A DNA stretch of 64,000 nt from the NCBI GenBank assembly GCA_033557465.1, contig CM066033.1, positions 13,703,080 through 13,767,079 of the forward strand, written 5' to 3'. The stretch is from Ichthyophis bannanicus. Its lineage: Eukaryota; Chordata; Amphibia; Gymnophiona; Ichthyophiidae. The translations under genes were made by a program, and so were the position numbers. Shown here in pieces: positions 41,394-52,496 of this stretch; the stretch's first letter is position 1, and each line of letters opens with the position of its first letter. Under the pieces are notes generated by a model, which saw nothing but the letters and a program-made list of their open reading frames with translations, made no database searches and had not been told where the DNA came from.

Positions 41394-42893
41394 GTGGTAC
41401 CCAAGAAAGAGTTCCTATCATTGTATTTTCGATCTCAAGTATTTCAACAGGTCACTGCGGTTACCTCTCTTTTGTATGGAAATATTTTGATCCGTAATAA
41501 TGGCTGTCTGAAGCAGAGAATTTGTGACAGCTTTGTATCTTACAGAAGCCTCTCTCTATGTCTATGCCTGTATCATCAGTGTTTATTTAAGGATTGCGGG
41601 CCCCATGGGACCCTTTCGGTTTCAGACCCTTCCGTTTGGCCTTGCAGTGCCTCCTCGGACCTTCACGAAGATTCTGGTAGTTGTGGCAGCAGCTCTGTGG
41701 AGTGAGGGAGTGAGTGCACCCCTATCTGGATGACTGGTTGTTCTGAGTGAAGTCACTAGAGATAAGCATGTCAGCAATGCAGTGAGTCCTCACCACCCTA
41801 AAGAACTTTGGCTGGGTAGTCAACACGGCCAAAAATCACCTCATGCTCTCTCAAGATCTCATATATGTGGGGGGTATGGTTCGACACCAGCCAGAGCTTG
41901 GTTTTTCTGCTGGAAGAATGGATTCTGAAGCTGCAGACACAGATTCAACTTTTCTGGTGCCAGCAGATTCAGTTAGCGTGGTCTTATCTTCAAATTTTGG
42001 GGTCCATGGCAGCAATATTGGATCTCATTCCCTGTGCCAGGGTGCACAGGCTGTCCACTGCAGAGGTCCCTGCTGTCAAATTAGTTTCCTCAACAGCATT
42101 CACTCTCAAGGAAACTACTATGCTCAGTGGAGGTCCGCAGCAGCCTAACCTGGTGGTTGGATTCCTCCAGACTATTGAAGGGAATGCCACTGGAGTCACT
42201 GGACTTGCCAATGGTGACAGCAGACACCAGCCTCTCTGGATGTGGAGCGCATTGTTTGTCACAGGTCATGCAGGGACGGTGGTCTGCAGAACAGAGTGGT
42301 CGATCAGTCATCTGGAAATGTGTACCGTCTGGCTAGTGCTCAAAGCCTTTCTACTGATAGTACATCACAAGGCCGTGCAAGTCTTTTCAGACAATACCAC
42401 CATTGTAGCATACATCAAGCATCAAAGGGGCACAGGAAACATGCTGTTGGTAAAGAATATCTCTCTGCTACTTCAGTGGGCAAAGGCGAATCTTCTAGGA
42501 TTGTCTGCAGCCCACATTATAGGGATACAGAACGTGAAAACAGACTTTCTCAGCTGTCATCAGTTGTATCCTGAGGAATGGACCCTGGGCAGTTGGTCTT
42601 TCTCAGTCTGGCTTGGTGAGGGATTGCTGGGTAATGGTCTTGAAAGTGTCTGCCACCAATGCCAAAGTATCCCAGTTCTTCAGCCACTATCGGGGAAGGA
42701 TGTTCAAGGGACTCGATGTGTTAGCATTTCCACTATGGCCTCTAATAGGTCGTTTACTCCAGCGCACTGGAGGCTAGTGGTGTTGATTGTTCCCAGTTGG
42801 CCTCAGAGACCATGGTATGCTGACCTCATTCAACTGGTAGTGGTTGCCAGCAAGACCCGATCTGTTATCATAGGGTCCATTCCTGACACTTAA
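41394..42893 (+). pseudogene. DIRS 1 reverse transcriptase core and RNase H
   Basis: Frames give GPMGPFRFQTLPFGLAVPPR and TFTKILVVVAAAL (palm), then YLDDW at about 41724 (catalytic pair kept), and from 41865 a 342-codon open stretch with the RNase H-like part: AVQVFSDNTTIVAYIKHQRG, AAHIIGIQNVKTDFLS and WTLGSWSFS. It ends with IVPSWPQRPWYADLIQLVV, the well conserved DIRS segment before the recombinase. Frameshifts separate the pieces. The enzyme would copy DIRS RNA into circular DNA. Confidence 0.78.
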
Positions 42894-42932
42894 GAGGGTG
42901 CACCTGAGGAAACAGTTATTTGGTGCAGGTCA

Positions 42933-43735
42933 TTGCCATGCTGTTTCTCACTCATAAGTGTTTCACCTCTGGGTTTGGCAAGTCATCAAGACTTGAGACC
43001 ATTGTGGGCCACTATTCCAAATGTCATAGCTTTTTTTACAGGCTGTTGTGTAGAAGGGCCTAGCCTTGAATTCCCTCCAGGTGCAGGTCACTGCTCTCGC
43101 TTGTTATCGGGGTTGCATTCAGGGCCTCTCTTTGACGTGTCATCCTGATGTCCTGCACCGAAGACAGTGTTGCTGGTGGCCATTTGCTGAGCTCGGAGGA
43201 TCTCGGAACTGCAGGCGTTATCCCATAAGGAGCCCTTTTTTATCCTCTCCAAAGAAACGGTTGTGTTGCACACGGTGCCTTCCTTCTTGCCCAAGGGAGT
43301 GTCGGCATTCCACATGAATCAGGCTGTGCTTCTGCCAAGGTTTCCAGATATGGAGGATCTGCAGCTCCATCTTTTGGATGTGTGCAGAGTGCTCTATCAT
43401 CTGAAAAGGACGGAATCGGTTTGCAAGATGGACCGTCTTTTTATCCTTTTATGGGGCCCTTGTAAGGGTGAGGTGGCCTCAAAGGCTTCCATTGCAAGAT
43501 GGCTAAAGGAGGCACCATTGGGATTGCATGCCCATTCCACTAGAGCTGAGGCAGCGGTGTGGGTGGTCTTGTACCGCCTTCAGATATCTGCAAAGCTGCT
43601 ACTTGGTCTTCGTTGCATACCTTTGTCTGGCACTGTCGGTTAGATCTTCAAGCATGTGCTGATGCATGGTTCGGTGCACGGGTGTTGCAGGCTGGACTTG
43701 CCGGTCTTGCCCAAGTCCGAGTACTGCTCTGGTAT
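42933..43735 (+). pseudogene. DIRS 1 tyrosine recombinase remnant
   Basis: Readable pieces in three frames follow DIRS recombinases: VQVTALACYRGCIQG, VPSFLPKGVSAFHMNQAVLL, LLWGPCKGEVASKASIARWL, HAHSTRAEAAVWVV (the H-x-x-R box, still present) and the region before the catalytic Tyr (ATWSSLHTFVWH), where the expected Tyr context is altered. DIRS elements use such a recombinase instead of an integrase, so they make no target duplication. Many frameshifts make this copy inactive. Confidence 0.75.
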
Positions 43736-43790
43736 ATCCCAGGAATCTGGACTGGACTGGAGATATGCTATGGAAGGTGAAATTAGGCCT

Positions 43791-44103
43791 CCCCCTATGC
43801 TTTGTAGCGTTATACAAATGATAAGTAATAGTAGTAGTCGTCCTCTTCCTCCCTGTATTTCTTTTTCCATGGAAGCCCTTAGTTGCTGCAAGATGCTGTC
43901 ATTCACATCCTTCTTTACTTTGATTTGTGAAATTAGTGATCTTAAATTTGCATCTGTTGCTTTTTGCAGTGTTTCTTCTGGCATTTTTCCTCTTTTTTCC
44001 AGTTTTTGGTACATTTTCTTTGTATACCCTCTAGATTTAAATTAGGGTTTGTAGCATAAAAATAGCAGTACATTATCTCCTCTTATCTGCAGAAGCCCGC
44101 TTA
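43791..44103 (-). other. Unclassified segment between the DIRS elements
   Basis: A minus-strand open stretch (43640-44014) has a coiled-coil-like Lys/Glu/Gln-rich part (PEETLQKATDANLRSL...) that could be a LINE ORF1 relic. The (TAG)n tract plus TTATACAAATGATAAG at 43810-43840 resembles a LINE or SINE end. Neither is certain. Confidence 0.3.
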
Positions 44104-44115
44104 AAAAGTAATTAG

Positions 44116-44638
44116 GCTTACCTGCTAATTAGTGTTCCTGAAGGAATTCCAGTCCAGTCCCTTTCCTCTGGGTTGTGCTCCCCTTCCAGCAGCTTGGAGA
44201 CTGAGCCCATCATCATTTGATGACCCTCTGGTATAAATACCACTGGCACCACCCACCAGCTCCAGTATTCTATTGAAAAAAGCAGACTTAAGCAGAGAGA
44301 CAATTAATAACATTATACACTATCTTTAAAATTAACTCCAAAACTCTAGAATATCCCCTCCTGCCTCCCCCAAAGGAACTTCGCACCCCCCCCCCCCCCG
44401 GAAGAGGACGAGGCTTACCTGATACCGCACCTGCCTTTACCAAACCAAACAGCAGGGCACCTTGCTGGGCCACACCGCCTCGCCACCGAGGAGCATCCGG
44501 ACATCTTCTCTTCTTCCCTATCAACAGCTTCGGGCTGGCAATATGTTTACTGAAACTTAACACTGAAAACCGGGCGGGATCAGGGACTGAACTGGAGTTC
44601 CTTCAGGAACACTAATTAGCAGGTAAGGCCTAATTACT
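44116..44638. repeat. DIRS 2 terminal inverted repeats
   Basis: TTACCTGCTAATTAGTGTTC (44120-44139) and its complement GAACACTAATTAGCAGGTAA (about 44607-44626) face each other, and each is extended by GGAATTCCAGTCCAGTCCC-like sequence. This is the inverted terminal/internal complementary arrangement expected at a DIRS 3' end. A C run (44387-44399) lies between them. Confidence 0.82.
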
Positions 44639-44695
44639 TTTTTCCTTAGTGTCCCTTCAGTCCAGTCCCTTTGCTCTGGGATGTAACAGAGCAGT

Positions 44696-45665
44696 TCAAG
44701 CCTGAGAGGGGCCTGCAAGACTGAACCAAAGCACCGCTTTCCCAAACCCAGCATCCGCTGCTGCCTGAACATCCAACTGGTAATGCTTGGCAAAAGTATG
44801 TAAAGATGACCAAGTTGCCGCTCTACAAATTTTCAGCAGTGGAATAAAACTATACTCAGCCCACGAGGCTGCCTGGGCTCGGGTCGAATGCGCACGGAAC
44901 CCTTCCAGAACCCGCTTTCCTCTCAGGATGTAAGCAGACGCAATGGCCTCCCTGATCCACCTAGAAATGGACGCCTTGGCCGCTGCTTCATCTTTATGCG
45001 GTCCACCAAACAAAAACAAACAAGCGCTCTGACTTCTGAAACGCCGCCGTGCGACTAAGGTAGGACTTCAGCAATCTGCGCAATCCAGGCGGCGTAACCG
45101 CGCATCGTCCGCCTCCAGCTCCCCTTTTTGAAAGGAAGGGAGAGAAACGGACTGATTCACAGGGCGAAATCACCTTGGGCAAAAAGGAAGGTACCGTTCG
45201 CAAGACCACCTTAAAAAAAGAAATGAAAGACGGATGACATAAAAGAGCCTGAAGCTCTGAAATATTCCTAACAGAACAGATAGCCACCAGAAAAACTGTC
45301 TTGAGAGTCAAGTCTTTCAAGGAAGCCTTCCTCACTGGCTCGTAAGGTTCCCCAGCTAAAACATTCAACACCAAATTGAGATCCCAAGGAGGGACCAACG
45401 ACCTTTGCTGAGGCCGCAGGCGCTGCACCGCCCACAGGAACCTACCTTTGTCTGCATGCTTTCCTAACGCCTTCCCATGAATGTTGCCCCTGTAACAGGA
45501 AATAGCCACCAACTGCACTCGAAAGGCCCTTCTAGAAACCTGCCTGTAAAAACTCCAAAACCTCCGGCACCGAGACCGTGAGGGGTCTCTTCTTTTGGAC
45601 TGCACACCAGCCCTCAAAAATGCACCAATCCTCACATAAGAGGCAGATTGAGCACTTGCGAGCAC
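44696..45665 (-). CDS. DIRS 2 tyrosine recombinase (one frameshift)
   Basis: Two minus-strand open stretches (44994-45665, then 44696-45019) give an almost complete DIRS recombinase. Features: LVAISCYRGNIHG, VFLVAICSVRNISELQALLC (box with the first catalytic Arg), VVLRTVPSFLPKV, RAHSTRAQAASWAE (H-x-x-R) and ICRAATWSSLHTFAKHYQLD (with the catalytic Tyr in KHY). The single break is a frameshift near 45000-45019. The enzyme would integrate circular DIRS DNA by site-specific recombination. Confidence 0.83.
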
Positions 45666-45680
45666 TCAGCAAGATCGTGA

Positions 45681-47067
45681 TCAGCGCTCCCGAATATCCT
45701 CGCTTACGGAGCCTTGCCCTTTCAATAGCCAGGCCGTAAGCGAGAATCGATCCACTTGAGGCATCCGCACAGGCCCCTGAGCCAGGAGATCGTCTCTACA
45801 CGGGAGATGCCACGGATGATCGGCCAGCAACCTTACGAGGTCGGCATACCACGACAGCCTCGGCCAGTCTGGGGCTATGAGAATCTCGAACCCTTGGTGT
45901 GCCTCTACTCGCTGCAGGACCCTTCCTATGAGAGCCCAATGTGGAAACACATACAGGAGCTCTCCATGGGCCATTTCTGAACCAGAGTATCCAGGCCCTC
46001 CAACATCCTTTCCTTTCTCCGGCTGAAGAACCGGCTCGCCTTGGCCGACTCCCACCAAGTCATGAGGTCCATGACCGGAGCCCCCCAATGATCTAACACC
46101 TGTTTGTACACTTCCTGACAAAGCTCCCACTCGCCGTGATCTACTTTGTACCTGCTCAGATAGTCTGCTGTGACGTTTTCTACCCCAGCCACATGTTGCG
46201 CCAACAAGGACGTTAGATGGGCTTCGGCCCACTGCAACAGGCTCTCCTCTTCCTCCTCCAATAGGGGACTGCTCGTGCCGCCCTGCCGATTCATATAGGC
46301 CACTGTGCTCACATTGTCGGACAGCACCCGGACCGCCCTCTGGGAGACCCAATGTTTGAATGCTTTGAGAGCTAAAGCTACCACCCGCAGCTCCAATCTA
46401 TTGATGGACCACTGGGCTTCCATCGCATTCCAGAGGCCCTGAGCGAAACGGCCTTCACAGTGAGCCCCCAACCAGTCAGACTGGCGTCCGTCATCAACTG
46501 CAGCCACTGCGGAGGCTCGAGCGGCATTCCGCGCTCCAAATTCCCTGGGCAGAGCCACCACTGCAAAGACCGTTTGGCTGCTGAGGGGCAGGGGAGCACC
46601 ACGGACAAGGGTTGATGCTGATGGGACCATCGACGGAGCAGAGCCCGCTGAAGTGGCCACATGTGAGCTCTGGCCCACAGCACCAACTCGATCATTGCCG
46701 CTATAGTCCCCAAAACCTGTAAATAATGCCAGGCCGAAGGCGCCGGCAAGGGAAGAAACTGCTGCATCAGGTGCCTCAGATCCCTTGCTCTCTGAACCGG
46801 CAAGAACACCCTGCCCCTGCCGGTGTTGAACCTTGCCCCAAGATATCTGATTTCCTGAGCGGGAACCAAGCTACTCTTTGCCAGATTGATAACCCACCCG
46901 AGCTCCCCTAGGAGCCCAACCATCTGGTCGTCGCCTTCTGACTCTCTGCCTTGGACTACGCCCGGATCAGTCAGTTGTCGAGGTACGGGTGGACCAAAAT
47001 CCCTTCTTTGCGAAGCACCGCGGTGCTTTGCTTCAATAAAGGCTAGCACACCTGGTAATAAAGACAA
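45681..47067 (-). pseudogene. DIRS 2 reverse transcriptase end and RNase H
   Basis: Overlapping minus-strand frames (46378-47067, 45926-46678, 45681-46352) give LGWVINLAKSSLVPAQEIRY, LGARFNTGRGRVFLP, then PQWLQLMTDASLTGWG, VRVLSDNVSTVAYMNRQGG and HVAGVENVTADYLSRYKVDH (RNase H-like), and lastly IAPDWPRLSWYADLVRLL. The catalytic pair just before the truncation (46974-46985) reads YLDN followed by a stop. At least two frameshifts occur. Confidence 0.8.
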
Positions 47068-47340
47068 GGAGTTTATTTATAAACAAAGCAAGGATAACTT
47101 GAAATTCACTTATTTAACTTATTTACTTATATTTATTTAGAAAGGCAAGTCATTCACTTATTTACCTATGATTAGTTAGAAAAGATAACTAGAAAGCAAG
47201 TAATTACAGGAGAATAATACATCACCGATAGAGTTCTGAACTTCATCTCATGTCACACTTCGACTAAATGGATCCCTGATCCTGCCAGACAAGAGAGACT
47301 TCTCAATCGAGAGATTTTCCAGGCAATGCGTCCGCTCCAT

Positions 47341-47545
47341 CTATTTATTTATTTAGACAGTTTTGTATACCACCTTATCCTTCAGTCAAAGTGGTCACAA
47401 CATTATTGGGGGATACATTTAACACGAGGGGATATAAGACACATACACTAATACTTACAGGGAACATGGGCAATGGAGGGTTAAGTGGCTTGACCAAGAC
47501 CACAAGGAGCACCTGTGGGACTAGAAACCCCAGCTCCATGGAAGA
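47341..47545 (-). mobile_element. SINE 3' two-thirds (tRNA head missing)
   Basis: The (AAAT)n tail at 47341-47355, GTATACCACCTTATCC terminus and reversed TTAAGTGGCTTGACCAAGAC body match the SINE at 10074-10368. The A and B boxes are lost. Confidence 0.7.
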
Positions 47546-47742
47546 GATCCCTGTGTTCCTCTCCTCTGGCTGAGAAAGGTACCCTCTGTATCCTGTTGCA
47601 AAGACAACCAGTTCCATCAGTTGACATACACATAGTATAGGGTCAGTTATCCATTAAACACAATCAAGACGCTGGCCAGACGTCTGAGAATGCTCAAGGG
47701 ATACCCCCCCCCCCATGGATTTAGAAGCTCAAAACTCTACAA

Positions 47743-47979
47743 TTACAATTGAGGAATTATTCTACATTTGCTAGGTGAATTGTTCTCCTTAATTGCTCTG
47801 TATTGAGTCAGGGAGTTATACGTCTTGTTCCGCCTCCATTTTCTCCCCAGTCTTCGGAGATTGCGCTTTGCATCCCTGATATCTCTTGAGTACCAGGGGG
47901 CGTTGGACCTTCTGCTTTTGTGTTTCTGTTCTGGTATGAGCGCAATTCTATAACATCCACGTCTGGCTGGCAGAAACAT
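47743..47979 (-). pseudogene. L2 endonuclease-polymerase linker fragment
   Basis: The minus-strand reading SNAPWYSRDIRDAKRNLRRL then GRKWRRNKT matches the basic linker between the endonuclease and reverse transcriptase of L2 elements (compare 41110-41170 and 7830-7870). No more of the LINE is attached. Confidence 0.65.
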
Positions 47980-48794
47980 CTAAATTGAAAATGGGCATGT
48001 TATAAACCAGATTCTGAAACAGCGGGTATATACAGGGCCGCAGTTCCAGAATCAGGGAGATGCACGAACAGCCCACCTCGGAAAATGCAGGCCCTCGCTG
48101 TTATAATGGGACACAGGTATACACAGCAACAGCCTGGACGTTCCCGTGCTCACCCTATTTTGAAAAGATGCTTCCCGTCTCTATGTGGCACGCCTCCACT
48201 GGCAAAACGTACATCTCCAAAGCTGATTCTCACACTGACAGTGTTGTGCTCATGCAAACATAACATTAATACTAATGAAACAGATATGTTCTTGCAAATC
48301 AGACCATATATACTAGTCTGTTGCATGCCCAGAACACTACAAGGTTATCTAAGCGCACCAAAACTATTGTAAAAGCCAGTGGAAAATGAGATATTAGTTA
48401 TTCTTACAGTGGTCATCGCTGAAAACCGTATTTGCAATGCTAAGACTGGGCCAAAAAATCCTGAAATGGGTCTGTACAGCTCCATATCCAAACATATCCC
48501 TGTCATTCATAGGAAACCATCAGAATGAGAAGATGCAACAGTGCAAACATCAGAAATACATGCCCAAAAGCACCATCCTCTGCCCTGACGAATGTGCACA
48601 GTGTTAGAGACCTCTGCTGGTGAGTTTGGATATGTATTAGTGCTGTTTGGGCTGCAGCATGCCCCCATTCTGAGGATCCCCCACCATTGACAGGGACATG
48701 TCCTGCTATGTTGATGCAGGGCAGCTTTTCTGAATTTACTGCCCATTCACACTGGCACCTACTTGGATCAACTATCAATAAAGAAGCAACAAGC
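47980..48794. other. No gene recognised
   Basis: An open minus-strand stretch at 48503-48778 (91 codons, with a hydrophobic end HVFLMFALLHLLILMV) has no motif that I recognise and overlaps another frame of similar length, so I do not call it a gene. The rest shows nothing identifiable. Confidence 0.4.
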
Positions 48795-49342
48795 AGTCAA
48801 GACGACGCATTGCTCTTGGCAGAATGGCTATGAAAGACCTAGATAAGATTCTCAAGAGCAGAGATGTCTCTCTCCATACAAAGATTCGACTTGTTCAAGC
48901 CATGGTATTTTCAATAACATCATATGGATGTGAAAGCTGGACAGTGAAAAAGATAGACAGGAAGAAAATTGATGTCTTTGAATTATGGTGCTGGCGGTGA
49001 ATACTGTGTATACCATGGACCGCCAGAAGAACAAACCAGTCGGTACTAGAGGAGATCAAACCTAAGCTTTCTTTAGAAGCTCAGATGACAAGACTTCGAC
49101 TTTCATACTTTGGACACATCATGCGAAGAGAAAGATCATTAGAGAAAGACATCATGCTTGGCAAGATAGAAGGTCAACGCAAAAGAGGAAGGCCAGCAAT
49201 GAGATGGATCGCTACAATAACAGCAGCTACGGGTACCAGTCTGTCAACAATGAGCCGCCTGACTCAAGACCGAACACAATTTAGGATAGCTATCCAGAGG
49301 GTCACCATGAGTCAACTCCGACTCGACGGCACTTAACAACAA
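48795..49342 (+). mobile_element. RTE/L1-like LINE 3' end, longer copy
   Basis: Readable as SYGCESWTVKKIDRKKID, FELWCWR, LEAQMTRLRLSYFGHIMRRE and KRGRPAMRWIATITAATG, then a stop and (AAC)n. It is almost the same sequence as 9592-9965 and extends further 5'. A possible 8-bp duplication, CAACAAGC (48787-48794 and 49343-49350), is uncertain because it runs into the tail. Confidence 0.78.
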
Positions 49343-49743
49343 CAACAAGCTAACCTACTTCAGTAGCTCAAAAGAGGTCACAACTACTAGAAGGAAAAGA
49401 ATGTCACACCGCAATGGCAGCAACAATTTAGGGGAGAAAAAGCTTCAGAATTTTATCACTTCCCACTATGCGGCAACAAAGAGCTGTAGGGCAGATCAAA
49501 AGCTCAGCATCATATTCATTAAACTACTCCCCCTTTTTTATTGTAATTTTTATATTTTAATAATTCAATAAATAGAATGATGCCAGGAAGATACCCATCA
49601 CTCACATCGAAACATTTCACAATCAGTCTCACAATCAATACTTCAAAACCATAAACCATTACCAGACAACCGTATCCAACAGTTAAACCCTTAACTTAAT
49701 AACAGACTTCACACCTACAACACACTTATATCCCACAATTTAT

Positions 49744-50676
49744 ATGAGGGTTGCTCAGAAAGTAATGCCCCACATGTTTTTTCTCAGTCCAGAATGAAGA
49801 TAGAGGTGTGAAATTGAAAGGAAATTGGAACTTCAAAGGACACGTGTGTAATTTTACAGTCGTCCATCAAATAGCGAGGCAGTAGTGATTCTTCAAATGG
49901 CGTCTCTGAGTGACACACGGTACAAACAACGAGCTGTAATTGAATTCTTGGTGGAGGAGAAAGAAAGTGTGAGAAACATTCACAAACGGTTGTGTGCTGT
50001 GTATGGAAGTTCTGCGGTAGATAGGAGCACCGTTGGACGATGGGTGAAGAGAGTAAAGTCTTCAGGAAGTGGTAAAACGGAACTGGAAGATCGGCCGCGG
50101 TCTGTGCATCCTGCCTCAGCCACCAGTCCAGACAAGTTGCAGCGTGCTCATGACATTATTTGTGCGGATCGGCGCATCACGAGTCGGGAATTGTCCGTAC
50201 AGCTTTCATCAGTAGAGGTAGTGCAATGGCAATTATTGACTCTTTGGGATATTCAAAGGTGTGTGCAAGATGGGTTCTGCAAAGTCTCACAACCGAACAC
50301 AAACGCCAAAGGAAAGACATCTGCTCTGATTTGTTGGAGCATTTTGAAGCTGAGGGGGAGGCCTTTCTGTCCCGGATTGTCACAGGTGACAAAACCTGGG
50401 CTCACCACTATGAACCAGAGACTAAAAGGTAGTCCATTCCATACACAGCACACAACCGTTTGTGAATGTTTCTCACACTTTGTTTCTCCTCCACCAAGAA
50501 TTCAATTATAGCTCGTTGTTTGTACCGTGTGTCACTCACAGACACCATTTGAAGTATCACTACCACCTCGCTATTTGTCGGACGACTGTAAAATTACACA
50601 CATGTGTCCTTTGAAGTTCCAAGTTACTACCCTTTCAAATTCACACCTCTATCTTCATTCTGGAATGAGAAAAAAC
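49744..50676 (+). mobile_element. mariner-type transposon rearranged into a long hairpin
   Basis: The left end GAGGGTTGCTCAGAAAGTAA is of mariner type. The first 233 bp after it (49776-50008) are repeated in reverse complement at 50437-50676, where the second half of the transposase gene and the right end should be. The 428-bp loop carries the middle of the transposase gene. The outermost bases of the right terminal repeat are missing. Confidence 0.85.
49885..50432 (+). pseudogene. mariner transposase, N-terminal half
   Basis: The frame starting near 49885 encodes a helix-turn-helix DNA-binding region (RAVIEFLVEEKESVRNIHKR, DRSTVGRWVKRV, LEDRPRS) and, after a frameshift near 50210-50225, LGYSKVCARWVLQSLT and FLSRIVTGDKTWAHHYEPE, which contains the first catalytic Asp. 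The coding sequence stops at 50432, five bases before the inverted copy of its own 5' end. The second and third catalytic Asp are therefore absent. It could at most yield a DNA-binding protein without cutting activity. Confidence 0.85.
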
Positions 50677-51075
50677 TGGACAGGGGTCTAATACTGAGGT
50701 AGAGGCATTGAGGTTTTTTTTTATTGTGGTAGTAATGTTATCTAGGGATGGCAGATCAAACGTTTCCCATGTTACAACAGGGGTGATATTGTGGGATGAG
50801 TGGTCAGTGTGTTGAGTTGTTATAGGTTGTATTGAGGGGAATTTTGAGCAGAGGTGATCAGCAATGGTTTGTGGGGATATTTTATCTTCGACCGCATAGT
50901 TGTTTGGGTGATTTAGCTATTGGAAATAACTCTCGTGGGTTTATTTAAGGAGCACATTATGACGTTCTCATTGTATTCTCTTTTACGTTTTAGAGTTTCA
51001 GACTGGTGACCTGGAGTTTTTTGAAGTAAGAGGTGTAGGTAGAGGGTTCTCTAGAACAATTGTGCTCCAAATGTC

Positions 51076-51498
51076 CTAAGGTCGTGTAATGATTTGGAAA
51101 ACCAGGGGGGCTCGTTTGCAGTGAGTGTTATAGGATGGCTTTGGGGGAGCTTGGGCTGCAGAGGCAAGAATTTTGCTCCAGCCTTCAATTTGAGAAGATA
51201 GGTTTGGATGATTAGTACCGAGAAGGTCCAAGTGTGAAGTGACTTGTTTGAGGACGCAGTTAATATCAAATGGCTTGAATTTGCGGAGCATCTGGGTTTG
51301 TGTAGAAGGTTGTGTTAGATAGGGTCTGGATGGAATAGCGAATAGGATCAGGGAATGATCAGACCAGGGAACTGGGAGAATGGAGTGTGTGGGTTGACTG
51401 TGGAGTGTGATGGACTGAGGCATGACGATAAGGTCAAGGGTATTACCTTTGCAATGGGTTGGAGTATTTAGGATCCGAGTGAAATGTAGTGCATCCAT
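51076..51498 (-). pseudogene. L2 copy E: endonuclease C-terminal part
   Basis: The minus-strand stretch MDALHFTRILNTPTHCKGNT, LDLIVMPQ, then PVPWSDHSLILF, is the end of the L2 endonuclease, including the SDH box. The GDFN part should precede it but is displaced by the insertion at 51540-52090. Confidence 0.78.
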
Positions 51499-51539
51499 AG
51501 GGTCTAGAAAGGATGAGGCCTTTTACTGAGCAAATGAGT

Positions 51540-52090
51540 GGATGAGTGGAAGTTTGGGTGTTACAGGCTGATTCTAGGATTGTAGAGATTGTAGCCTATG
51601 ATTGTGGTGCTCGGTATACTAGGCACAGTGAGATTGCATTGTTAGAGATTCTGAGGGTATCCATACCAATGGAAGATGCAGTTTCAATGGTGATTAAGTT
51701 TAGATCTTTTTTGAGAGATTATACAAACATCTCCACATCTGTTAAAGGTACGGTTGCAGGTATGTATAGAATGGGTAGGGAACATAGTTACAATTATAGT
51801 TTATCAATTACATTAATAAACTATTATTTGTAATATAGTTCAATAATGTTATGTTATACTGTAATACATTTATACTAGTATTGCATTTTACAATACCTGT
51901 AATAATGTAAACCAGCTCATAAAGTTCTGAATCAATTGTATTGATATTTGATTTGTTATAATGTAAAATGTTCCTAGTTCTTAAAGTTCAATGTACCTGT
52001 TCTGTTTGTTATAATGTAAACCGCTGCTGATCCTTGGAAGCAGCGGTATATAAAAGCTGTCCAAATAAATAAATAAATAATAAATAAATA
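51540..52090 (+). mobile_element. LINE 3' end inserted into L2 copy E
   Basis: The right side (52010-52090) has AATGTAAACCGCTGCTGATC, GCAGCGGTATATAAAAGC and (AAAT)n, a LINE/SINE terminus on the plus strand. The left part contains a 95-codon open stretch (51546-51833) that I do not recognise. Flanking duplication is not clear. Confidence 0.65.
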
Positions 52091-52172
52091 GTTGATTCAT
52101 GAGTACTGAGTCTGTGCCCTGGAACAATGTTTTATTGAGGCAAAGGATATCTATCTAAGTTGTAATCAGATA

Positions 52173-52496
52173 TTAGGTCGGTAAGTAGGGGATCTTTGTC
52201 TTGGATGAACGGGCATTGATTAAGGCACCATTGAGGGAGGGGAGGTTAGGATTCAGTGTAGGAGTGTGTGTTACAGTAGAGATGGTGTTAATTCTGGTTA
52301 ATCTACATTTCTGGGGGGTATGGTGTATGTAAAAGTGAGGAAATTGTTTAGAGGTAGGCAGAGGTCTATAGGAGTGAATTATTGGGATATGAAAGTTATG
52401 ATTCACTTCTAAAGCATTGGCTAGGAAGGTTGAGATTAGGAGTAAGAATAGTAGATGCGTGCCGAGGATTAGGAGCCAAGACTGAGAGGTGGCCAT
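52173..52496 (-). CDS. L2 copy E: hydrophobic leader and endonuclease start
   Basis: One hundred and seven codons begin MATSQSWLLILGTHLLFLLL, a signal-peptide-like start with hydrophobic core over residues 8-25, then HIPIIHSYRPLPTS, and near the end GALINARSSKTKIP, the first endonuclease motif. The leader and the IPIIH motif correspond in place and type to those in copy A (7468-8970), though the sequences otherwise differ much. The coding line is lost near 52170 and interrupted at 52090. Confidence 0.75.
   Translation of the reverse strand: MATSQSWLLILGTHLLFLLLISTFLANALEVNHNFHIPIIHSYRPLPTSKQFPHFYIHHTPQKCRLTRINTISTVTHTPTLNPNLPSLNGALINARSSKTKIPYLPT

Larger units (their letters stand above)
35730..43790 (+). 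mobile_element. DIRS-type retrotransposon (element 1), broken by L2 insertions
   Basis: The order gag-like (37241-37928), reverse transcriptase start (38076-38276), [L2 pieces 38277-41387], reverse transcriptase core and RNase H (41394-42893), tyrosine recombinase (42933-43735) is that of DIRS elements. The left end has TTACCTGCTAATTGTTGTTCC, also seen in inverted form around DIRS element 2. All genes carry stops and frameshifts. End coordinates are approximate. Confidence 0.8.
44104..47040 (-). mobile_element. DIRS-type retrotransposon (element 2), 5'-truncated
   Basis: On the minus strand from about 47040 to 44104: reverse transcriptase end, RNase H, recombinase and terminal repeats. It is better preserved than element 1 and points toward it (tail to tail). 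It begins inside the reverse transcriptase at about 47012-47040, so the gag and the start of the polymerase are missing. Confidence 0.85.

Noticed and set aside
45756..46911. Plus-strand open frames over DIRS 2
   Set aside because: They are shadows of the minus-strand polymerase and recombinase frames, whose motifs are unmistakable.
48503..48778. Ninety-one-codon minus-strand ORF with a hydrophobic C-terminus
   Set aside because: A second frame over the same DNA is equally open, no motif is recognised and there is no exon context.
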